A stretch of 64,000 bases of DNA. Origin: Paenibacillus ihumii (lineage in GTDB: Bacteria; Bacillota; Bacilli; Paenibacillales; Paenibacillaceae). Numbering within the stretch: the first letter of the stretch is position 1; every line of letters begins with the position of its first letter. Positions 1 through 8,959 of the stretch are shown in pieces. The translations under genes and the position numbers were made by a program. The stretch spans positions 372,001 to 436,000 of the forward strand of contig NZ_LN884297.1 of assembly GCF_001403875.1 (NCBI RefSeq). The letters are read 5' to 3'. Under the pieces are notes generated by a model, which was given only the letters and a program-made list of their open reading frames with translations, made no database searches and was not told the DNA's origin.

Positions 1-990
1 AGGCCGTACAACAACAACCCTTGAGCCGTCTTTCATTTCATTGACTTTGAACCCATTCGTTTCCGTAAGCTGCCCTGGGTTATCGTATTTGTAAATATTC
101 TGGCATACCCTCTTCAGCTCAATATCCGAGCCAAAGCTGAGAAACGGCAAATGAATCGATTTCCCCCGGAAAAATATCCACACGCTCTGATAACCGGGAT
201 GACGGGAATTCTTCATCCCCTGCATAAGCTCCATCTCATCCTCGATGATTTGCATCGCCGAAGGAATTCCTGATACCCCTCCCGAAACTCCGTCAATGGC
301 CATGTCCCGTATGTCATCAATCACTCCAAATCCTTTATAGGCCCCATAAATACGTTGGACGATAATACTCAGCTTGTCCGTATATTCCAGGCTATTCGGG
401 GCCTCGCGCTGATAAATGCTCCGAATCTCTTCGCCTGTAATAATATAGGAGTCAACCGTGCCGTCTTCGATAACTTGCTTCGGCCGGTCAAGCTGGTATT
501 TATCAATCAGTCGAGTCAGCCCTTGAAAGCCGTGTTTCTTCTTATACAGATGCAGTAGAATTTCGAATTTATCCTGATCCGTCAACTGATCAGGGTCTTC
601 AAACGGAATAATGTAGTTAATATTATGCTCATCCAGCTTATAGCTTCGATCCAGCAGGTCGTAAATATATTGCTTTAAATACATTTTCTCCTGGATATCA
701 CCGTTCGTAGCATTCTTCATCGCACTTCTCAGTTCTGCGACAACGGCTTGCCGACGGGCATATTCTTCCCCTGAAAGGCCCATATCCAGCAAACTGCTGT
801 TTACAAAGTCATTAATAGTCACCTTGACATACTGAAGAATGGATTCCAGCTCGAACCTTCTCCTATCTCCGTCCGAGGTCTTGGTCTTCTCTTGATTCGG
901 CTTCCGATTCAGCACCACGAAGAGGTACACAACCAATAGGATCAATATAATCACGATCACGATAAAATTGAGGGTGTAAGACATCCCCAT
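1..990 (-). CDS. CpaF/TadA-like secretion ATPase, N-terminal part (runs off window)
   Basis: The frame is open from 990 to the window edge, so 330 N-terminal residues are visible and the C-terminus is missing. After a hydrophobic segment (about residues 6-24) comes a region typical of the CpaF/TadA family of Flp/Tad pilus ATPases, with GFGVIDDIRDMAIDG and a later DGSRVVVVRP. The Walker A box expected after this point lies outside the window, so ATPase competence cannot be judged. ATG at 990 has GGAAGGAAGGG about 9 bases upstream; a second in-frame ATG at 984 is less well spaced. The gene follows the 992-1837 stop by one base and shares an operon with the CpaB-like and MinD-like genes. The N-terminal membrane segment is unusual for a CpaF ATPase. 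Family assignment is from recognised motifs, not a search. Confidence 0.7.
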   Translation of the reverse strand, partial: MGMSYTLNFIVIVIILILLVVYLFVVLNRKPNQEKTKTSDGDRRRFELESILQYVKVTINDFVNSSLLDMGLSGEEYARRQAVVAELRSAMKNATNGDIQEKMYLKQYIYDLLDRSYKLDEHNINYIIPFEDPDQLTDQDKFEILLHLYKKKHGFQGLTRLIDKYQLDRPKQVIEDGTVDSYIITGEEIRSIYQREAPNSLEYTDKLSIIVQRIYGAYKGFGVIDDIRDMAIDGVSGGVSGIPSAMQIIEDEMELMQGMKNSRHPGYQSVWIFFRGKSIHLPFLSFGSDIELKRVCQNIYKYDNPGQLTETNGFKVNEMKDGSRVVVVRP

Positions 991-991
991 C

Positions 992-1837
992 TTATAAGGC
1001 CCTTCCTTCCATGTACTTTGTCTTCGCATTAATTCCTATTTCCGTAAGAATTAACTCGCTTACCTTGCGTACTTCTTGCATGAACATGTAATTTTTATGA
1101 TGCTTAGGCACAAAGCGATTCTTAACAAAAAAGCCCTTCACATCGCCATCATTGACATGATCCCGGAAGCTAGTGTTATAGGGGATAGACGCTATTTTCC
1201 CTTTGTATTTATATTTATTCGCTATATTTCTGATCTTATATTTAGAATCGTGGTCATACTGCCCGATTAATAGAATGTGCGGCACCTTATCCAAGGCTTC
1301 CGGCCAAATCCTATCTTCCTCTTCAAAATATTTCTCAAGAACATTTATATTTTGATTGAGGCAAACGACGACAAGATCTGAATTAGCCAAGGTATTCAGA
1401 ATAACGGGGCTATTAACACCGCTGTGTACATCAAGCAGCAGCATGTCATAATAATCCTGCGCCTTGTCGAATATGATCTCCAATACATCGTTTGAGCTTT
1501 CGAATCGCAGCTTATCCGACTTCTCGGTACCGCTAAGCAAGTCCAATCTATTTCTTTCGATAAGCAGGGCATGGTTCTTGACCGTTTCCCTCTCCAGCTT
1601 ATTGCTCCGGACAGCTCGCTCCAGCGCATCCATGCCTGATCCTGATACATCGATAAACTGCCTGTTATACTGATTAATGGTTCTATGAAATGATCGTTCC
1701 AGCGTAGAGTCAGACCATTGCGGCTGTGAGATTAATGTTCTCAGGTCATATTCCAGCCCGATCAATGCGGCTATGGCGGCGGTATTGCTTGTGACTCCTA
1801 ACCCGTGCTGTACTCCCCAAAAGGAAACCTGCGCCAC
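992..1837 (-). CDS. MinD/ParA-fold protein with degenerate Walker A
   Basis: 281 residues with the outline of a SIMIBI (MinD/ParA/CpaE) protein: an N-terminal strand and loop (VSFWGVQHGLGVTSNTAAIA), a mid-protein DMLLLDVHSGVN like Walker A-prime, and a later LVVVCLNQNINVLEKYF. In the canonical KGGxGKT loop both lysines are absent here (Q-H-G-L-G-V-T-S), so normal ATP hydrolysis is doubtful. GTG at 1837 begins straight after the upstream TAA and has GAGGAGG before it. In Tad systems such a protein (CpaE/TadZ) localises the pilus machine; that role is inferred from neighbours. No membrane segment is visible. Confidence 0.6.
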   Translation of the reverse strand: MAQVSFWGVQHGLGVTSNTAAIAALIGLEYDLRTLISQPQWSDSTLERSFHRTINQYNRQFIDVSGSGMDALERAVRSNKLERETVKNHALLIERNRLDLLSGTEKSDKLRFESSNDVLEIIFDKAQDYYDMLLLDVHSGVNSPVILNTLANSDLVVVCLNQNINVLEKYFEEEDRIWPEALDKVPHILLIGQYDHDSKYKIRNIANKYKYKGKIASIPYNTSFRDHVNDGDVKGFFVKNRFVPKHHKNYMFMQEVRKVSELILTEIGINAKTKYMEGRAL

Positions 1838-2521
1838 TTACTTTCTCCTCCTCTCGGTACGCTTCCACAGCCTTCCGGCCTCTTTGTCATCAATTTCCAA
1901 AATTGCAGATAACACTTGCTTTAATACCGTTTTATATTCTCCCGACAATTTGCTCATCGAGATCTGATTGCTGAACTGATTATGTATTTTCTGGGCACTA
2001 TCCCGCTCATCTACGTAATACACAAGCGTGTCATGCCATTGAATAGGGAGGTGATCCAGCAGTTCATCCAAATACTCCTCACTAAAGGCATCCGTTGCCC
2101 GCTGCACGATTCTTGTAATCGACTTTAGCTCAGACGCTTCGCTCTGTTCAAAGAATCCGTTTAGCAATTGGCAATTCCTCTGCATTACCGTATTATCTAA
2201 GGACGTTACCAAGAATACAGGATTTTCACTGCTCCACTCCTGAACATTCTTTAAATAGTCTACGTCTATTAAGACATAATCATAGTTTGTCTCAGCTATA
2301 CGCTCTTTGAGCTGGATCGGACTACATACGTTCTCCATAACATCAAAGCCGTCATATTGATGGACATCCGCCTCTATATCCAGCTTGGGATATGCATATT
2401 CATACCTGCCTGACTCTGTTGCATCTGCGATGAGCACGCTGTGCTCCATTGAAATCAATTTCCCCAGGTAGAACATCATATCCGTCTTATCATAATGTCC
2501 AAGAAATATTATTTGCTTCAT
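1838..2521 (-). CDS. MinD-like pseudo-ATPase, short
   Basis: 227 residues beginning MKQIIFLGHYDKTDMMFYLG. The start resembles the first strand and P-loop of MinD/CpaE proteins followed by a helix and a second strand (HSVLIADAT), and YDYVLIDVDYL resembles the Walker A-prime strand, but no GKT/GKS is present. It sits between the CpaB-like gene and the 992-1837 gene, 2 bases upstream of the latter, so it is translationally linked. The ATG at 2521 has AGGAG about 12 bases upstream. I do not recognise a named family; a structural role in the Tad-like machine is inference from context. Confidence 0.5.
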   Translation of the reverse strand: MKQIIFLGHYDKTDMMFYLGKLISMEHSVLIADATESGRYEYAYPKLDIEADVHQYDGFDVMENVCSPIQLKERIAETNYDYVLIDVDYLKNVQEWSSENPVFLVTSLDNTVMQRNCQLLNGFFEQSEASELKSITRIVQRATDAFSEEYLDELLDHLPIQWHDTLVYYVDERDSAQKIHNQFSNQISMSKLSGEYKTVLKQVLSAILEIDDKEAGRLWKRTERRRK

Positions 2522-2531
2522 GGCTTTCGAT

Positions 2532-3566
2532 CTACTCCTCTATAGAAACACTATCAATATTGTCTTTAAAGATATCTTCCGACCGGGAAGTCGTTGAAGA
2601 TGCTGGCCGTGATGACATGGATTGCCCTGGACCAGATGAGGAATCAAGTAATGGATTATCCTGTGTAAACTCGGTAGTACTAGAATCATCGTATTCGTTC
2701 TGATAGGAATTTGGGTTGTTCGTCTCCAGCTTCGACTTGCCGCTAATATACTTCTGACGCTCCTGCTCCGGCATCTCCCTTAGATCCCGCTCTAGTCTTT
2801 CCCGATTCCGCTGCTCCATAGCCATTGTTGCAATACCAATAATATTGGGGTTTGACATAATCAACTCCTGGACTTTAGGATTTGGCGGATATGTAACATG
2901 TGCTTTCTCTTGCATATAGGGATCTACGTAGCTAAGCGCGTATATAGTAGCATCGTTAATAAATGCATCCACGATAGCGCTAGACATAAACAATATTTCT
3001 TCTTCCTTCAGTTGGTGCCACACGGTACCGTTATTCAAATCAGCAACCTTTTTCTTCGAAAGAACAATATAGTCCTGTCCCGTTGGGAATTTGATTCTAA
3101 TGTCAACAAAATCTCTTGTGGTTAGCTTTAACGGCAGCTGAATCAGATTAAATTCTTGATTACGCAAATCATCGGGCGTAATTCCTTCCTCAAACAGCAT
3201 CGCATTTGTGATTAATGTGTTCTTCTTTAGATCGATCTTGGAATACTTGCCTATGATATCTTTCTCCAGAACTGCATTATCTGGTACCACACTCCGTGGA
3301 ACGCTTACAGAAACAATATCCTTCTCGGTGATTAGATCCCCTGCCTTATAATCATCGCTCAATATGGCCACATTAACTCTTTCCTCATTGAGCTGCTTCT
3401 CAGCTGCAGCTAGCTTGGTTTCAACTTCACTAATGCGCTGCACATATTTTTTCTGAATACTGCTTACATATAAATATCCAATAATTAGACAAATAAGCAG
3501 AATAATCGCTCCTCCAATGGCGCCTGCCGTTAGAAGCTGCTTCTGCCGCAGTCGTATTCTCGACAT
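2532..3566 (-). CDS. CpaB-like SAF-domain pilus assembly protein
   Basis: 344 residues. An N-terminal cytoplasmic basic stretch is followed by one membrane helix (about residues 14-34), a coiled coil (about 38-63) and a SAF-like segment (VAILSDDYKAGDLITEKDIVSVSVP, residues about 65-90, then DIIGKYSKIDLKKNTLIT). This order is that of CpaB/RcpC, the periplasmic or extracytoplasmic Flp/Tad assembly factor. The C-terminal 60 residues are polar, rich in S, T, N and Q, and probably disordered. ATG at 3566 has GGGAG upstream. It is first in the 3566-to-1 operon; a terminator separates it from the upstream pair of genes. Confidence 0.65.
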   Translation of the reverse strand: MSRIRLRQKQLLTAGAIGGAIILLICLIIGYLYVSSIQKKYVQRISEVETKLAAAEKQLNEERVNVAILSDDYKAGDLITEKDIVSVSVPRSVVPDNAVLEKDIIGKYSKIDLKKNTLITNAMLFEEGITPDDLRNQEFNLIQLPLKLTTRDFVDIRIKFPTGQDYIVLSKKKVADLNNGTVWHQLKEEEILFMSSAIVDAFINDATIYALSYVDPYMQEKAHVTYPPNPKVQELIMSNPNIIGIATMAMEQRNRERLERDLREMPEQERQKYISGKSKLETNNPNSYQNEYDDSSTTEFTQDNPLLDSSSGPGQSMSSRPASSTTSRSEDIFKDNIDSVSIEE

Positions 3567-3760
3567 ACCTTAACTCCCTTCAAAATATTGAAATGAATCC
3601 AATTACCTATCATTGTAGGAAAATTATATCATATGGTTTTTGCAGAAACTGTCGATTTTTGTTGAAATTTTAATATTTTATCTAAATTTAGTTAGAAGTA
3701 TTCAGTTCTAAAGACCTTCATCTGTAATTGCAAAAAAAGCACCCTGTTTAAGACATAAAA

Positions 3761-3807
3761 AGAGGTTCCCCTAAGCAGGATACACTTTGCTTAATAGAGG
3801 AACCTCT
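3761..3807 (-). terminator. Rho-independent terminator after the CpaE-like gene
   Basis: AGAGGTTCC at 3761-3769 pairs with GGAACCTCT at 3799-3807, with inner AAGCA/TGCTT pairing. On the minus strand the stem is followed by TTTT. It lies just past the stop of the 3815-5065 gene and splits the Tad-like locus into two transcripts. Confidence 0.75.
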
Positions 3808-3814
3808 CAAATGC

Positions 3815-5065
3815 TTATTTAACAAACAATAGCGCCAGTAAAATAATGATGATGAGCAAGCAGCCAATAATAATGAAATAAAGGGCGTTTTTTGTCGAAG
3901 CCTTCTTCTTTTCTCCCAAAAAATTTTTTAGCAATTTCGAAATCGTCGAATCGGTCTCGCTTAGAGCTTTATAAGGATCGGCATGAGGAGGAATTCGATA
4001 TACCAAATTACCCGGAAGCTCCTTCCTTATATCCGCTATGCTTATCGGATCTACAAAGGGAATACAGTAGAACCAATTGGATTGATCGCTCTTCTTGTGT
4101 GCGTCTCGGAATTTTTTGATTCTAGGCTGCCGCCATTCGCTTCCCGCACCGATTACAATCTGAGCATTCGCGCGATAGAATTCAGCACTCCACTCGCTCT
4201 CAGTATAGCTGCCTATATCCAATATAAGATAATCATAACCTGCAGCCAGCAGTGAGCTCATATCCATCTTACTAGTGCTCTTATAGTAAACTACTCCATT
4301 TATACTGAATTGTGCGGTGGGGTTGGTATAATCCCGAATGCCCTCATAGGCGCTCTCAATATAATTAAAATCCTGCGAACCGTTAGCTTCAACAATAGCC
4401 ACCGAGTATCCCTTCCGGTTCAAGTAATTCGATATCAAAATACTAAGATGCGTGGATCCTACCTTGGCTTCCACCCCCATAACAGCTACTGTTATGGTTC
4501 CAATAATTCGATCCTGGACAATAACTCTCTCCTGAAAGGGAAGCTCAGGAATTTCCAGATCCATAACGTCCGCATTCTCCAAATAAGAGCTCTGAAGCTT
4601 GGAGGTAAATCGGTAAATGCGATCTTTGACGCGCTCCATTTGCACTTCCGAATCATTCAATTCCGGCGCAGCTCCGGGTTGGCTTTGATTGTTCGGCAAC
4701 AATTTATTTAAAGCCTGGATAATAGACTCGGGCTTAGTGCCCGGCACTGTCGTAATCACTTGAATTCCCATGTCCGCCAACTGGTGAACCATTCCATCCT
4801 CTTCATGACGATCAAGGGCAATGACTACAACTTGCGTATGACTTCTTAATGATTTATACTGGCGTATTCCTTCTAGAAAGGGCTGGGCTTCTGTACAATC
4901 CATATCCGTTACAAAAGTTTGAATGTTAATTCTAGCTACGGAATGTATGAATTCCAAATACTCGGAGCCGCTAAATCTTCCTGTTTTCTCATAGCTAATG
5001 TCTGAATTCCCAATTGCTTTACGGACTTGGGCGGCAGCTTTGGCTGAAACAATCAGTGCATTCAT
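3815..5065 (-). CDS. CpaE/TadZ-like protein with C-terminal membrane anchor
   Basis: 416 residues. Residues 1-125 resemble a receiver-like domain (MNALIVSAKAAAQVRK, later TQVVVIALDRHE) as in CpaE/TadZ. From about residue 190 a MinD-like domain follows (TVAVMGVEAKVGSTHLSILI and GYSVAIVEANGS, then YDYLILDIGSYTESEW). The P-loop reads G-V-E-A-K-V-G-S-T-H, without the GKT lysine. The last 20 residues form one membrane helix (YFIIIGCLLIIIILLALLFV), which is unusual for CpaE. It overlaps the upstream GGDEF-like gene by 4 bases (ATGA). A role in positioning or anchoring the apparatus is inferred. Confidence 0.6.
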   Translation of the reverse strand: MNALIVSAKAAAQVRKAIGNSDISYEKTGRFSGSEYLEFIHSVARINIQTFVTDMDCTEAQPFLEGIRQYKSLRSHTQVVVIALDRHEEDGMVHQLADMGIQVITTVPGTKPESIIQALNKLLPNNQSQPGAAPELNDSEVQMERVKDRIYRFTSKLQSSYLENADVMDLEIPELPFQERVIVQDRIIGTITVAVMGVEAKVGSTHLSILISNYLNRKGYSVAIVEANGSQDFNYIESAYEGIRDYTNPTAQFSINGVVYYKSTSKMDMSSLLAAGYDYLILDIGSYTESEWSAEFYRANAQIVIGAGSEWRQPRIKKFRDAHKKSDQSNWFYCIPFVDPISIADIRKELPGNLVYRIPPHADPYKALSETDSTISKLLKNFLGEKKKASTKNALYFIIIGCLLIIIILLALLFVK

Positions 5066-6159
5066 ACTCTACCACCCCCATTTCCATCATGACTCAGGAT
5101 TTTGCTATTTGCCAAATCAAATATTTTATCCAAGCCATTTGATTTTATCCGGTCAGCATCCTGTCTGGCATCATGGAGGAGCTGCTCCAATTCTGCCCCT
5201 TCAATAACATTCGTATAACCGACTGCAATAGGGTATGGAACTTCTCCTTCAATGTTCATCCGTAGGGATTCTACTAGGCTGGCCATTTCTAAAGATGATT
5301 TGGTAATCATGACGGCCACCCCATCTTGACCATATCTGCACGAAAAGCCGAGTCTATCTATGTATTTCTGAATAATTGGCCCTATGTTGTTAAAGTGTTC
5401 ATCGTAAGACCCGCTTCGATTTTCCTTACTGAAATCAATCAATATGTATACAATACCGAAGGCTTGTCCACGCGATAAATATTGATTAGCCTGCTGGACA
5501 AAATGCTTGCGGGTGTATAACCCGGTCGTCTCATCCCTAGTCGATGTGAAAGCAGCGGCCTGCATAATATCCAGCACTCTCTCCATTAGCTGGGTGAAGA
5601 TCATGTACATCGAGAAGAATAGAAAAAGCATACCTAGCACATGAAGTCCATTCATCTTCGTTATTGCTGCAGATATAAAAAAGATAAGATGGAGTGCATA
5701 TCCTATAAATGAGATTACAATTTTCGGCTTGATCCCGGTTTCAGGAACAATCTTATATATCATGAAACCAGCAAGTCCGGCAATAACAAATAGCAGAAGT
5801 AAAGCTGCCATTTCCACAGGCAAGAATAGCGATGCCGCTGCCGTTATAAGACTAGCACCAGTCCCTGTTAAGTGTCCGTATAATTTATCCTGTCTTTTTG
5901 TGAATAACAATCTATGCAGAGCAATCTGCATGAGAACGAAGCTGCAGGTCAACAGTGATAGAAAGAATGTATACCACGAATTAAATTTATTTGGCAAGGC
6001 TAACATAGCTATAGAAGATATTGCACCCAGTAGAGTTGCGCCAAACAGATTGATATACAGCTGACTGCGCCACCTAAAATACATCATTGCTCCAATTGTT
6101 GCCAAAATAAGCATCATCGATAGCAATAGACCATAGAAAGTTAGTTGAAAATTAATCAT
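5062..6159 (-). CDS. Polytopic membrane protein with degenerate GGDEF domain
   Basis: 365 residues. The first 190 are strongly hydrophobic, with about six or seven membrane helices; a GGDEF-like domain follows from about residue 205 (TRDETTGLYTRKHFVQQANQ is the typical entry helix). The signature loop expected as RYGGDEF reads CRYGQDGVAVM, so diguanylate cyclase activity is unlikely; a c-di-GMP or nucleotide-sensing role is possible. It is first in a two-gene transcript with the CpaE-like gene (4-base overlap), suggesting a membrane sensor coupled to the Tad-like machine. Confidence 0.65.
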   Translation of the reverse strand: MINFQLTFYGLLLSMMLILATIGAMMYFRWRSQLYINLFGATLLGAISSIAMLALPNKFNSWYTFFLSLLTCSFVLMQIALHRLLFTKRQDKLYGHLTGTGASLITAAASLFLPVEMAALLLLFVIAGLAGFMIYKIVPETGIKPKIVISFIGYALHLIFFISAAITKMNGLHVLGMLFLFFSMYMIFTQLMERVLDIMQAAAFTSTRDETTGLYTRKHFVQQANQYLSRGQAFGIVYILIDFSKENRSGSYDEHFNNIGPIIQKYIDRLGFSCRYGQDGVAVMITKSSLEMASLVESLRMNIEGEVPYPIAVGYTNVIEGAELEQLLHDARQDADRIKSNGLDKIFDLANSKILSHDGNGGGRV

Positions 6160-6378
6160 TCCATAACACCTTTCTCTTTATTAACTCCTCGTTAATATGC
6201 ATAATGGCTTCCTTGGATAGAACTTTAGTCCCCTTAATAATGTATACCCCCTCTATATAATATACTATAAGCACCATAAATAGGAATATAGATATAATCG
6301 TGGGTTTTGATCCAATATGCTCTTGTATCTACTGATAATTGAAATGAAAGGCACCCATGGGTTTGACCGCCGTCAATT

Positions 6379-7557
6379 TCATACATTCCCCGCGTCTGGC
6401 CGCTGCACGAGTGCTTGTGTATGATTTTTCATACACAATCCCTGCGTCTGGCCGCTGCACAAGTGCTTGTGTATGATTTTTCATACACATTCCCTGCGTC
6501 TGGCCGCTCCACGAGGGCTTGTGTATGATTTTTCATACACAACCCTGCGTCTGGCCGCTGCACAAGTGCTTGTGTATGATTTTTCATACACATTCCCTGC
6601 GTCTGGCCGCTCCACGAGGGCTTGTGTATGATTTTTCATACACAAGCCCTGCGTCTGGCCGCTGCACGAGGGCTTGTGTATGATTTTCATACACATTCCC
6701 TGCGTCTGGCCGCTGCACGAGGGCTTGTGTATGATTTTTCATACACAAGCCTGCAGCAGTCCACTGCACGAGGGCTTGTGTATGATTTTTCATACACATT
6801 CCCTGCGTCTGGCCGCTGCACGAGGGCTTGTGTATGATTTTTCATACACATTCCCTGCGTCTGGCCGCTGCACGAGTACTTGTGTATGATTTTTCATACA
6901 CATTCCCTGCGTCTGGCCGCTGCACAAGTGCTTGTGTATGATTTTTCATACACATTCCCGCAGCAGTCCACTGCACGAGGGCTTGTGTATGATTTTTCAT
7001 ACACAATCCTGCAGCAGGCCACTGCACGAGTGCTTGTGTATGATTTTTCATATACAATCCTGCAGCAGGCCGCTCCACGAGGGCTTGTGTATGATTTTTC
7101 ATACACAACCCTGCGTCTGGCCGCTGCACAAGTGCTTGTATATGATTTTTCATATACAATCCTGCAGCAGGCCGCTGCACAAGTGCTTGTGTATGATTTT
7201 TCATACACATTCCCTGCGTCTGGCCGCTGCACGAGGGCTTGTGTATGATTTTTCATACACAAGCCTGCAGCAGTCCACTGCACGAGGGCTTGTATATGAT
7301 TTTTCATATACAATCCTGCAGCAGGCCGCTGCACAAGTGCTTGTGTATGATTTTTCATACACAATCCCTGCGTCTGGCCGCTGCACGAGTACTTGTGTAT
7401 GATTTTTCATACACAATCCTGCAGCAGGCCACTGCACGAGTGCTTGTGTATGATTTTTCATACACATTCCCTGCGTCTGGCCGCTGCACAAGTGCTTGTG
7501 TATGATTTTTCATATACAATCCTGCAGCAGGCCACTGCACGAGTGCTTGTGTATGAT
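6379..7557. repeat. Array of about 22 palindromic units of about 52 bp
   Basis: Each unit is a near-perfect hairpin, arms TGTGTATGA and TCATACACA around TTTT, joined by a linker of about 30 bp. Linkers fall into two main types, one with CTGCGTCTGGCCGCTGCAC and one with CTGCAGCAGGCCACTGCAC, in mixed order. Mean period is about 51.5 bp. Hairpins lie near 6417, 6469, 6521, 6571, 6625, 6676 and so on to 7498; a half unit at 6379 and another at 7550 bound the array. Units near 7138 and 7291 change both arms together (TGTATATGA / TCATATACA). All frames on both strands stay open for long distances only because the period is not a multiple of three; I do not call protein here. Confidence 0.95.
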
Positions 7558-7561
7558 AAAT

Positions 7562-7583
7562 AAGCTGACGCAGGCGTCAGCTT
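7562..7583. terminator. Strong hairpin closing the repeat array
   Basis: AAGCTGACGC at 7562-7571 pairs with GCGTCAGCTT at 7574-7583 with a two-base loop. It lies between the last repeat and the end of the first small membrane-protein gene (minus strand). It could end that transcript, although no long T-run follows. Confidence 0.5.
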
Positions 7584-7625
7584 GAGTTTCAAATGATACT
7601 TCTTTCATGATAGGGGACTTTATCG

Positions 7626-7949
7626 TTACTGATTTCGGCCTTCGATAAACCAACTGGGACCCACAACATTGCGTACTTCTTTTCTTTTATAATCATATGT
7701 AATGTAAATCGGTACATCTTCATGCCCTGTAATATAACCTGTAAGAAAAATGGTCGAATTTATTGAAGGATGGATAATATCATAATCAGTGACTATAAAC
7801 TCGCTATTATAATACTTTTTTATATATTCCTGACTCAGGATCGTAGCCGTCTCTACCATTTCCTTCTTCTCTATGCTGGATGTATAACGGTTCACCAGCC
7901 AGAGTGCAACTATAACAAGAGCAAGAACCAAAACCACTTTTTTCACCAT
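7626..7949 (-). CDS. Small membrane-anchored protein, paralogue 1 (immunity-like candidate)
   Basis: About 107 residues: an N-terminal membrane helix (KKVVLVLALVIVALWLV), a helical stretch (EKKEMVETATILSQEYIKKYY) and beta-rich segments (FIVTDYDIIHPSINSTIFLTG ending near GPSWFIEGRN). The order helix then antiparallel strands outside the membrane resembles cystatin-like folds of type VII immunity proteins; that is inference. There is no lipobox cysteine. ATG at 7949 is 7 bases from GGGAGG; an ATG at 7955 is too close to it. It is the most downstream of three tandem copies and sits beside a divergent lipase/WXG pair. Confidence 0.65.
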   Translation of the reverse strand: MVKKVVLVLALVIVALWLVNRYTSSIEKKEMVETATILSQEYIKKYYNSEFIVTDYDIIHPSINSTIFLTGYITGHEDVPIYITYDYKRKEVRNVVGPSWFIEGRNQ

Positions 7950-8067
7950 GTTCATTCCTCCCTTCTATTTTTTTCGAGATCTATTCCTTATTTCCATTTC
8001 AATTACATCGAAACAAGATTAGTTGAAGAGACAGGCTACGACATTTCAGCAAAAAAAGAATCCTTTG

Positions 8068-8424
8068 CTACTGGGGGTTCTGTCCATTTGATGGAGAATA
8101 TTTGGGATTCCGGGTGTCGATGAACCAACTGGGGCCCCCAACATTGCGTACTTCCTTTTTTTTATAATCATATGTAACAGAGATCCGTACATCTTCATGC
8201 CCTTTGATATAACCTTTAAGAAAAATAGTCGAATTTATCGAAGGATGAATAATATCATAATCGGTGACTATATATTCGCTGTTATAATACTTTTTTATAT
8301 ATTCCTGACTCAGGGTCGTAGCCGTCTCTACCATTTCCTTCTTCTCTATGCTGGATGTATAACGGTTCACCAGCCAGAGTGCAACTATAACAAGAGCAAG
8401 AACCAAAACCACTTTTTTCACCAT
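8068..8424 (-). CDS. Small membrane-anchored protein, paralogue 2 (immunity-like candidate)
   Basis: About 118 residues and nearly identical to paralogue 1 over the first 75 residues (one or two changes), including the ribosome binding site and upstream leader (about 7950-7975 versus 8425-8450). It differs more in the strands near the C-terminus (HEDVRISVTYDYKKKEV) and has an 11-residue C-terminal extension. This points to recent tandem duplication with divergence focused on the C-terminal half, as seen in immunity arrays. The start at 8424 is chosen for spacing to GGGAGG; the alternative is 8430. Confidence 0.65.
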   Translation of the reverse strand: MVKKVVLVLALVIVALWLVNRYTSSIEKKEMVETATTLSQEYIKKYYNSEYIVTDYDIIHPSINSTIFLKGYIKGHEDVRISVTYDYKKKEVRNVGGPSWFIDTRNPKYSPSNGQNPQ

Positions 8425-8626
8425 GTTCATTCCTCCCTTCTATTTTTTTCGATACTTTCCCTTCAATTTCATCTAATCACACCGCAATAAATTAGTTCAA
8501 AAGAAACACTACTGAGTTCCAGATATACCTAAAGGGAATCATATGTAGTATAATAGTTCTAGTTCCTCATCCTGGAAAAGCAGCGATTAAACGGATAAAT
8601 GTACCCTGCGTCATTTCAACAAAAAA

Positions 8627-8959
8627 CTACTGCGTATCCTGCCCGCTTGAAGAGGAATACTTCGGTTTTCGAGTTTCGATGAACCAACTGGGTTCCTTAG
8701 CATAGTCTACTTCTTTTTCACGATAATTATAAGCAACGGTGATCGTTTCACCCTCATGCCCTTCAATATAACCATACATAAAGATAGTAGAAGAGATAGA
8801 AGGATGAATAATATCATAATCCTTCAATATATATTCACTGTTGTAATACTTTTTAATATATTCCTGACTCAGGATCGTGGCTGTTTCCACCATTTCCTTC
8901 TTCTCTATACTGGATGTATAGCGGCCTACCAGCCAGACCGTAACCAGAACCAGAGCCAA
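8627..8959 (-). CDS. Small membrane-anchored protein, paralogue 3, start region damaged
   Basis: The body matches the two other paralogues (RYTSSIEKKEMVETATILSQ, then more divergent strands such as TIFMYGYIEGHEGETITVAYN). The ATG with a good AAAAGGAG site, at 8990-8988, is followed at once by TAA; one extra base after the ATG puts the conserved frame (N-S-A-K-K-V-V) out of register. The first in-frame start is a TTG at 8959 inside the membrane helix with no ribosome binding site. So this copy is either a pseudogene, carries a sequencing error, or is poorly translated. It is divergent from the lipase gene that begins at 9064. Confidence 0.55.
   Translation of the reverse strand: MALVLVTVWLVGRYTSSIEKKEMVETATILSQEYIKKYYNSEYILKDYDIIHPSISSTIFMYGYIEGHEGETITVAYNYREKEVDYAKEPSWFIETRKPKYSSSSGQDTQ

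Noticed and set aside
6481..7540. Several repetitive open frames in the hairpin array
   Set aside because: Open frames on both strands come from the repeat lacking stops; the period shifts frames and no ribosome site is present.
6379..7557. CRISPR array
   Set aside because: The parts between palindromes are only a few repeated linker types, not unique spacers, and no cas genes are near.
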